Both the position numbers and the translations under genes were made by a program. From the NCBI RefSeq assembly GCF_009301415.1, contig NZ_CP045073.1, positions 1 to 64,000 on the forward strand: DNA of 64,000 nucleotides, read 5' to 3'. The DNA comes from Paracoccus kondratievae. GTDB lineage: Bacteria > Pseudomonadota > Alphaproteobacteria > Rhodobacterales > Rhodobacteraceae. Each line of letters starts with the position of its first letter. The stretch's first letter is position 1. Below are positions 46,769 through 53,203 of the stretch, one piece after another. The notes beneath the pieces are model-generated. The model ran no database searches, was not told where the DNA came from, and saw nothing but the letters and a program-made list of their open reading frames with translations.

Positions 46769-46796
46769 CAAAAGCCAACGACACGTTTGGCTTTTG
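46769..46796. promoter_or_regulatory. Inverted repeat in the divergent PepSY promoter region
   Basis: CAAAAGCCAA and TTGGCTTTTG form a perfect 10-bp inverted repeat with an eight-base spacer. It is centred in the 129 bases between two divergent starts, one of which leads a response regulator and histidine kinase. Additional CCAA/TTGG half-sites flank it. A binding site for the neighbouring OmpR-type regulator is plausible. Confidence 0.55.
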
Positions 46797-46824
46797 TTTG
46801 GATTTCGCGCATTAGGTTAGTGTG

Positions 46825-47223
46825 ATGAACCGTTTGCGCATCCCGATCCTTGGCTGTCTGACCGCGCTGGCGCTGGCCCTGCCCGCGTCGGCCGATAATC
46901 ACAAGGGGCACGACAGCCACCCCTGGCCCGAGGATTGGGCCCCCGAGTTCGAAAGCCTGACCCAGCGCGATCTGCGCATCCTGCCCCTGCGTCGCGCGGC
47001 CGAGATCGTCCAGAGCCGTTTTCGCGGCCGGCTGATCGCCGCGCGCCTGATGCCACCCCGCCCGGATGAGCGTGCGCGCGGCGTTGTCCTGGTGCATGAG
47101 CTGCGCCTGCTTACCCCATCGCGGGATGTACTGGTGGTCAGGCTTGACGCGCATGATGGCAAGTTTCTTGAGGTGGCGGGCAAGGGTCTGACCAAAGCCC
47201 GCCGGAAGGACGAAGACCGATGA
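46825..47223 (+). CDS. Small periplasmic PepSY-type protein upstream of two-component system
   Basis: A 132-residue exported protein with a Sec signal (MNRLRIPILGCLTALALALPASA). After a His-containing stretch (DNHKGHDSHPWPEDW) follows one PepSY-like domain: LPLRRAAEIVQSRFRGRLIAARL and VLVVRLDAHDGKFLEVAGKG. Such small PepSY proteins are often encoded just before PhoP/PhoQ-type systems and may inhibit the kinase, as FeuN does for FeuQ. It overlaps the response regulator start by four bases. The ATG at 46825 is chosen over a GTG one codon earlier. Confidence 0.8.
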   Translation: MNRLRIPILGCLTALALALPASADNHKGHDSHPWPEDWAPEFESLTQRDLRILPLRRAAEIVQSRFRGRLIAARLMPPRPDERARGVVLVHELRLLTPSRDVLVVRLDAHDGKFLEVAGKGLTKARRKDEDR

Positions 47224-47882
47224 AATGCCTGATCGTCGAGGACGACCCTCTTTTGTCCAGTCAGCTTGCCGAGGCGATGCGCGACGGCGGCTTTGCCTCT
47301 GACATCGCCGCCGATGGCACCAAGGGCGAGTTTTTGGGCTCGACCGAGACCTATGATCTGGCGATTCTCGATCTGGGCCTGCCGGGGATGCCGGGAATCG
47401 AGGTGCTGACGCGCTGGCGCGACACGGGCGTGACCATGCCGGTGCTGATCCTGACCGCGCGCGGCGACTGGACCGACAAGGTCGCCGGTTTCCGCGCCGG
47501 AGCTGATGACTACGCCGTCAAACCTTTCCGCCTGGAAGAGGTCGTGCTGCGGGCCCAGACCCTTGTGCGTCGGGCGGCCGGCCATGCTCAGGCGGTGATC
47601 AAGGCCGGGCCGCTTCAGCTTGATACCCAGCTTGGCGTCATCACCCGAAACGGGCTGGCGCTGAAACTGACGGCGTTCGAAACCCGCATCCTTTCCTATC
47701 TCATCCACCACCAGAACCGCGTGGTCAGCCGCAGCGAGCTGTCGGATCATCTTTACGATTCCGCTGCCGACCGAGACTTCAAGTCGATCGAGGTGGTCAT
47801 CGGGCGTCTGCGCCGCAAAATTGGCGAGGGTCTGATCGAAACCCGGCGCGGCGAAGGCTATGTGCTGCGCGGCGGGGCCTGA
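47220..47882 (+). CDS. OmpR/PhoP-family response regulator
   Basis: A 220-residue two-domain regulator. The receiver domain has the acidic pair VEDDP (7–9), the phosphorylated aspartate at about 51 (AILDLGLPGMPG) and the lysine of DDYAVKPF (about 101). The C-terminal winged helix has LKLTAFETRILSYLIHHQNRVVSRSEL and the recognition-helix region FKSIEVVIGRLRRKIGEGLI. It overlaps the small PepSY gene by four bases and the kinase by one, forming a three-gene operon. Closest in layout to PhoP/FeuP-type regulators. Confidence 0.95.
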   Translation: MKCLIVEDDPLLSSQLAEAMRDGGFASDIAADGTKGEFLGSTETYDLAILDLGLPGMPGIEVLTRWRDTGVTMPVLILTARGDWTDKVAGFRAGADDYAVKPFRLEEVVLRAQTLVRRAAGHAQAVIKAGPLQLDTQLGVITRNGLALKLTAFETRILSYLIHHQNRVVSRSELSDHLYDSAADRDFKSIEVVIGRLRRKIGEGLIETRRGEGYVLRGGA

Positions 47883-49210
47883 TGCTGCCCCGAGATTCGA
47901 TACGGGCACGACTGATCGGGCTGGCGGCGCTGCTGATTGGCGTGGCGCTGATCGCGGGTTATCTGGTCATCGCCTCTATCCTTGAGGATTTCATCACCGG
48001 CCGCTTCGATGCCGAAGCCGAAGCGGTCGCCGATGCGCTGATCGCAGGCGCTGCCATTGACGGTGACGGCCGGTTGATCGCCGGTCCCGAACCCGCCGAT
48101 CCGCGGTTTCAGATGCCGCTGTCAGGCTGGTTCTGGCAGTTGACGCAGGATGGCAGGGTGGTGGCAAAGTCCTCCTCGTTGTTTGACAATGTGCTGAACC
48201 CGCCCGAGGCTGATTTTCAGGGGGGACGTGGCCTTGGTCCGGCGGCCGAGCCGCTAAGGGTCACGCGCCATGTTTTTACCCTGCCCGATTCCACTTCGAC
48301 CCTGGCTGTGACCGTGACCGCCCCCCGGGCCGAGATCGACACCGCGATGTCCCGCCTTCGCCGGCCTCTTGGGATTTCGCTTGCCGTTCTGGGGCTGGTG
48401 CTTGCGCTTGCCAGTCTGGTGCAGGTCGCGGCGGGGCTGCGCAGCCTTGACCGGCTTGGCCGCGACCTGCGGCGCATCCGTGCGGGGCAAGCCGAGGCCC
48501 TGCCCCTGCCCGCTGTGGCCGAGTTGCGCCCCGTCGCGGCCGAGATCAACGCGCTGCTTGAACAGAACCGCGCCGTGCTTGCCCGGTCGCGTGAACATGT
48601 CGGCAATCTGGCCCATTCGTTAAAGACGCCGTTGGCTGCGCTTGGGAACGCACTGCCGCCCGATCATCCCGGCCACGCGTTGATCACGCGCATGGACCGC
48701 CAGATCGGCTGGCACCTGCGCCGTGCCCGCAGTTCGGCCGCACCGCGACTGCTGGGACAATTTACCCCGGTTGCCCCGGTTATCGGCGACATCCTGATGG
48801 TGCTCCGCAGCCCGATCCGTGATTCGGGTCTGCAGGTCGAAACGCAGGCCGAGACCGCCCCTGCTTTTGCAGGTGAGCGGCAGGATCTTGAGGAAATGAT
48901 CGGCAATCTGGTCGAAAACGCGGTGAAATGGGCCTCGACCTGTCTGCGCATCTCGGCCCGTCCCAAGGGTGGTCAGCTGCATATCCTGATCGAGGACGAC
49001 GGTCCCGGCATGTCGGATGAGGATCACGCGCTGGCCCTTACCCGAGGCGCACGTCTTGACGAAACCGGCCCGCCCGGCAGCGGTCTTGGCCTTGCCATCG
49101 TCGCCGATCTTGCGGCGCTGCATGGCGGCAAACTGACGCTCGACAGTTCGGAACTGGGCGGGCTGCGCGCGGGTCTGCTGCTGCCTGGAATTGTGGTCGC
49201 AGGGTCGTGA
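47882..49210 (+). CDS. PhoQ/FeuQ-like sensor histidine kinase
   Basis: A 442-residue membrane kinase. Helix one is at about 12–35, then a periplasmic sensor domain to about 158, helix two at about 160–182, HAMP-like linker, and the DHp domain with the phosphorylated histidine in NLAHSLKTPLAALGNAL (about 241–257). The ATPase domain has the N-box EMIGNLVENAVKWA, the G1 box DDGPGMS and the G2 box GSGLGLAIVADLAALHGG. It ends the PepSY–regulator–kinase operon; the likely signal is periplasmic, and the PepSY protein may modulate it. Confidence 0.93.
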   Translation: MLPRDSIRARLIGLAALLIGVALIAGYLVIASILEDFITGRFDAEAEAVADALIAGAAIDGDGRLIAGPEPADPRFQMPLSGWFWQLTQDGRVVAKSSSLFDNVLNPPEADFQGGRGLGPAAEPLRVTRHVFTLPDSTSTLAVTVTAPRAEIDTAMSRLRRPLGISLAVLGLVLALASLVQVAAGLRSLDRLGRDLRRIRAGQAEALPLPAVAELRPVAAEINALLEQNRAVLARSREHVGNLAHSLKTPLAALGNALPPDHPGHALITRMDRQIGWHLRRARSSAAPRLLGQFTPVAPVIGDILMVLRSPIRDSGLQVETQAETAPAFAGERQDLEEMIGNLVENAVKWASTCLRISARPKGGQLHILIEDDGPGMSDEDHALALTRGARLDETGPPGSGLGLAIVADLAALHGGKLTLDSSELGGLRAGLLLPGIVVAGS

Positions 49211-49333
49211 CAGCAGACGAGTGGGATAAGAGCACAGGACCGCTTGACTTCGCCGTCTGTGTCGGTTCTGTGATGCTTGGCGCAAGCGGCCTCCTTCCCC
49301 GGTGGCTGTCAGAGGACGCCAGGCGCTTGCAGC

Positions 49334-49421
<88 letters not shown>

Positions 49422-49589
49422 TTGGCCGCCGATAGCGCGATATTGCCGCCCATAACCGCCGATCACCGCATAGTAATTCGCGGAATCACGCGAGACGTCC
49501 CGCCGATAGCCCTCTACAGCACGATAAAGGTAGGGTTCTCACTTACCCGACCAAACAGCATAGCCCGCGATGAAATGGCCGCCGATTAG
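49422..49589 (+). other. Gene-free stretch between tRNA-Ser and IS remnant
   Basis: About 170 bases with several copies of the short motif GCCGCC(G)AT (at the tRNA end, near 49460, 49500 and 49580). No gene is supported. It may be scar sequence from integration or excision events next to the tRNA. Confidence 0.4.
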
Positions 49590-49826
49590 ACGCTGTTCCG
49601 CTCTCTGCCGTACGCCCGAGCGGTACTGGAGGCGTGGCGACGCGACTACAACGAACGGCGTCCACACTCGAAGCTCGGGTGGCTGAAGCCGCAGGTTTAT
49701 GCAGAAGCGCTCAGAGGACAGATCGGCCGGTCCGTTACGCTGGTTGGGGGCTGCGCTGGCCGGCCTCTTGCCAACCTCGACAATCTCAGTTCAGATCAAC
49801 CTAGGATTCTTGTTATGGTTGGATAA
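49590..49826 (+). pseudogene. IS3-family transposase (OrfB), C-terminal remnant
   Basis: Reading from 49590 gives [15 protein letters not shown] and then [19 protein letters not shown], the typical end of IS3-family OrfB transposases (W..DYN..RPHSKLG), and stays open to a TAA at 49826. A TAG lies directly before it and the rest of the transposase (DDE domain) is missing. The following bases, GAAACGGGAGTCACGTCA, look like an IS right end. So about 240 bases of a once-complete element remain, between tRNA-Ser and the accessory genes. Confidence 0.85.
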
Positions 49827-49868
49827 GAAACGGGAGTCACGTCACCACATTTCAACTAAAGATGCTTG

Positions 49869-51210
49869 ATGATGGAACTCAACAGCCGAGAAATCGCGAT
49901 CCTTTTGTGGGGCGGCGGGCTGTTGCTGTGGGCCTCCTGGAAGTCGAAAGACCTCCGTAAGTCGCTGGGCGGGGTTCTCCGCGCCGTATCGCACCACAAG
50001 ATTCTGATCCCGTGCGCGATTGCAGGAGCTTATGCAGCAGCCTGTGTCATTCTCTTGTGGAAATATGGCTTTTGGGAATCGGCCAACCTTAAGACCACGC
50101 TGCTTTGGCTTCTGACATTTGCATTCGTCACGATGGGCGAGGTCGTGCAAAGTGAGCACGGTGTGAAAAAGCTCAAGGCGGTGGTGAAGGACACATTGAG
50201 CGCGACCGCTGTCGTGCTTTTCATCGGCGAGTTCCACACCTTCCCTCTTTGGGCAGAACTACTGCTTGTTCCTAGCCTGGTGGTGGTCGGCCTCATGCTG
50301 GCAATGGCAGAACGCATGCTCGAGCACACCATTGTTTTGAAATCTCTGAGATTCATCCAGAGTGCCGCTGGACTCTCCATCCTTGGCTACAGCCTGCTGC
50401 GTATTGCTCAGGATATGGGCGGCTTCGCGACCGTCACGACCGGTCGAGTTCGCGGTTCCAATCCTGCTGTCATTGATGTTCCTGCCCTTCCTCTACGGGC
50501 TAATGCTTTATGCCGCCTATGAGAACGCTGCGGTGCGTCTCCGCTTCTCAATGAAAGATAGCCCTCTCAGGAGATATGCCTTCTGGCGGGGCCTGATCTC
50601 CTTTCGAACGGACATCGATCTCTTTCGCCGGTTTGTCCGCGATCTCGGTCTTCACGATGTTACTGACAAACCAACCGTGAATCGCACGATACGAGATCTT
50701 CGGAATTTGAAGCAGCGCGAAAGCAATCCACCTGCGGTGCCTTGGTCGCTAGGCTGGTTGCCGTATCAGGCTGCTGCGTTTCTTTCGGCACACGATTTAG
50801 CGACGAAGGACTATCACCGCTCATTCGGGGTTTGGTTGGCAGAGTCGCCGATGAAGGACATCGGCGGCGGCCTTTTCCATGACCATCTGACCTACCGCAT
50901 CTTCGGGAATGAAGAGGCCGCGACGCGGTTAAAGCTGGTGCTCAACGCCAATCTTCCGGGGACGCCCGACCAATCCGATGCTGCATTTCAACTGACGGCT
51001 TTGTCGTTAACCGAGAAGGCGCTCGGGTTGTCTGAACGCGAACAGCTTGAGGCGAGTTGGGACACGCTATCTACGGCTCCGCTACAATTCGGAGATGTCA
51101 TCGCGGCATTGGCGCACGATGCGTGGGGAAGCGAACTTCGGGGTGGGTACGAGCGGCGTTTTGAACTTCGCCATGCGGCTCATGTAGCCGATGGTTGGGA
51201 AACGAGCTGA
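49869..51210 (+). pseudogene. Membrane protein of unknown function, split by a frameshift
   Basis: Two frames together encode one protein of about 445 residues. The first (to 50522) has about six helices, including ILLWGGGLLLWASW, ILIPCAIAGAYAAACVILLW, LLLVPSLVVVGLMLAMAE and LSILGYSLLRIAQDMGGF. Near 50442–50446 the sense jumps by one base into a frame giving VEFAVPILLSLMFLPFLYGLML and a soluble C-terminal domain (FRTDIDLFRRFVRDLGLHDV … AHDAWGSELRGGYERRF) to the stop at 51210. Removing one base restores a continuous protein, so it is a recent frameshift or a sequencing error. I do not recognise the family. The DUF4238-like gene starts three bases later. Confidence 0.6.
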
Positions 51211-51213
51211 CCG

Positions 51214-51615
51214 ATGGCCGGGCAAATCACTAAGCGCTGTCATTGGGTCTCCCAATCATATCTTCGGGCATTCGCAGCCGATGATGCGCGCCAGAAGATT
51301 TGGCGATTCAGCAAGAACCAGGGCGAACCGGAACTTAAGCCCATCCGTAAGGTGGCCGTCCGCCATCATCTCTACGCGCCGATGAACTGGGTATGGGTCA
51401 ATCGCACGGGCGCCATTCGAAACGGCAGGTGTTCAAAATGGGGTCGTACCGCACACCACCCCATGGCAGTGACCGCAGATGAATCCTTTGCAGCTTCTAT
51501 GCATACGGGGTACAGGCGAGACTGGGAATCCACCGTTTATAATGCATTTTCGATACAGGCCATCAACCTGCTCTGGAGGTTCCAGCGCGATCCCCGGCCC
51601 TGTGGAGATAATTAG
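51214..51615 (+). CDS. DUF4238-like protein, probably truncated
   Basis: A 133-residue protein whose first 45 residues (KRCHWVSQSYLRAFAADDARQKIWRF) resemble the start of DUF4238 proteins, which begin with a His-x-x-x-Gln-x-Tyr-Leu-Arg-x-Phe pattern followed by an aromatic strand. After about residue 50 (HHLYAPMNW) the family pattern is lost and the remainder looks random-like; DUF4238 proteins are usually more than 250 residues. So it may be truncated or frameshifted. It follows the split membrane protein by three bases, suggesting the two formed a pair. Function of the family is unknown. Confidence 0.5.
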   Translation: MAGQITKRCHWVSQSYLRAFAADDARQKIWRFSKNQGEPELKPIRKVAVRHHLYAPMNWVWVNRTGAIRNGRCSKWGRTAHHPMAVTADESFAASMHTGYRRDWESTVYNAFSIQAINLLWRFQRDPRPCGDN

Positions 51616-52357
51616 CATTCCGGCCATTTCGCAGCTTTCTTTGATTCTCTGATGCTGGCGTCCGGCGCGGGCAATCTCATTAACTGAGAACGCGTCACGC
51701 CAGCCTCATTTTTCCCTAATCACCCCCAGAACGGGCGAAAGGGTCCATAGATGTCGCTGCTATCGATCCATGAAACGCATAAATCAAGCCAGATATGGAT
51801 GTGGTCGCAACAATACCGTCTACACTAGTCCGCTCCGACATAGAAGTTTCATTTGCGACATAAGGCTCAATCACAGACATCTGCTGATCGGTCAGGTCGA
51901 GGGATGAATAATTGACCGCTTGAGAGATTGAGGTCAATACGACAATCGCAGATGCGATTATTAAAGTTCTCGCGATTTTTTTGGATCTCGATAAGATCAG
52001 GCGTGGCTGTCGTTGAGCTGCAGAAAGTACCTATAATAAGATATAAGCGTCAGTTCATGAAGTATAGGCCGCTTATTTTTTCTGACTGCAATATTATCGT
52101 AAAAAGCACGTGAGAGGAAATTTCTCAGTACGCCGAGGAAATAATTATGATGGAAAATTAATAAGACATAGGCGGTTATGACCAAGATTATGCCTCGGAT
52201 AATTTCCGGCCAGCCGTATCATGCAGCCCGTCAGTTCCGAATAAGACACGATTCCATGCACCGGAAAACCGCCAGAGGCCTCATGGAATCCTTGTTTTCT
52301 AAGGAAATTCAGCCGACGGCTCTGGTCCAGCACGACGATGCGGTATATAGTCGCCCC
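51616..52357. other. AT-richer accessory stretch without firm genes
   Basis: About 740 bases, less GC-rich than the rest of the window. The only coding-like signal is a minus-strand frame (51716–52000) with a signal-peptide-like start. The segment ends where the phnA gene begins. No repeats of the tRNA-Ser 3' end were noticed, so the right edge of the accessory patch is undefined. Confidence 0.5.
51716..52000 (-). other. Possible small exported protein without a canonical start
   Basis: The minus-strand frame reads SRSKKIARTLIIASAIVVL followed by TSISQAVNYSS and about 60 polar residues to the stop at 51716. The first part looks like a Sec signal peptide (basic start, hydrophobic core, small residues before a possible cleavage at SQA). 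No ATG or GTG lies before it; only CTG (52000) or TTG codons are available, and a stop is at 52031–52033. It could be a decayed gene or a gene with an unusual start. Confidence 0.25.
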
Positions 52358-52696
52358 ATGACAGATACCCTGAGCCCCTGCCCCGAATGTTCGTCTGCGT
52401 TCACCTATCAGGTGGATGCGCTTCTTATCTGCCCCGAGTGTGGCCATGAGTGGTCGCCCGGTGCGGATACCCCGACCAGCGAGGTCCGTGACAGCGTTGG
52501 CAATATCCTTGCGGATGGCGATACGGTTACAGTGATCAAGGACCTTAAGATCAAGGGATCGTCTCAGGTTGTTAAGGTCGGAACCAAGGTTCGGGGTATC
52601 CGGCTGGTCGATGGCGATCATGACATCGACTGTAAAATTCCCGGAATCGGACAGATGGGGCTCAAGTCCCAGTTCGTGAAAAAAGTGGTGAGCTGA
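52358..52696 (+). CDS. phnA: PhnA (YjdM) family zinc-ribbon protein
   Basis: A 112-residue protein of the PhnA/YjdM family. The zinc ribbon is CPECSSAFTYQVDALLICPEC (about residues 8–28), followed by the conserved VRDSVGNILADGDTVTVIKDLKIKGSS and the KVGTKVRGIRLVDGDHDIDCK core and terminal FVKKV. Despite its name it is not part of the phosphonate pathway proper; its function is unclear. The start at 52358 is the family N-terminus; the frame is open 60 codons further up without similarity. No other phn genes are nearby. Confidence 0.92.
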   Translation: MTDTLSPCPECSSAFTYQVDALLICPECGHEWSPGADTPTSEVRDSVGNILADGDTVTVIKDLKIKGSSQVVKVGTKVRGIRLVDGDHDIDCKIPGIGQMGLKSQFVKKVVS

Positions 52697-53203
52697 CAGC
52701 GTCCGATCCCCGCACACAGGGCCGGATCGCACAGCAGCTCTGACAGACCCTGCCGCAAAGCGGTGCGGCGGGCCTTTCTGCTCTCTTTGGCGGGAATGCC
52801 GTCTTGGCCTCAGACAAAGATACTGTGGCTGTGCCTTCGGTGCGCGCGCGTGCAGACAATCGCCGGGCTTCCTGGTCTCGGCGGACAAAGACCACGGCGC
52901 CGATCACGCCCCGCATATCCTTTACGATGTAGCGCGCAAAGATGGCGGCTCACCCTTGAGGTTGACGCTCGTTACACGCTTGGGCGTCCGCCGCATCAGT
53001 CCTGCATCCGGTCATCTTTAGTCTGGTTAATTTTTTTTAAGTAATATCAATATATTACTTAATCACTCCAATAAGACGCCGACAGCTTGTGCTCAGGAAA
53101 ACAGCCTGAGCCCCTGTCCCAGATCGGTGCCTCAATAGCGTGCTGGATGCGAAAAGGGCCACGGTTTTGCCCGCGGCCCCATGATGCTGGCTTTTGGCCG
53201 TGT
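52697..53203. other. Intergenic region between phnA and the RTX–Hint gene
   Basis: About 500 bases between convergent genes. No protein I can support. The right part (from about 53020) is AT-rich and contains the 26-base palindrome listed separately. A weak hairpin (CGATCC … GGATCG) lies just after the phnA stop and might help to terminate it. Confidence 0.45.
53037..53062. repeat. Perfect 26-base AT-rich palindrome
   Basis: TTAAGTAATAT (53037–53047) and ATATTACTTAA (53052–53062) are perfect inverted copies around CAAT. Eight T residues precede it on the plus strand. It is not followed by a T-run on either strand in the right place for a terminator of a known gene. It could be a regulator binding site or a remnant of a mobile element end. 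Confidence 0.6.

Noticed and set aside
52763-53044. 93-residue frame after phnA
   Set aside because: Basic, low-complexity sequence without family features or a good ribosome binding site; treated as non-coding.
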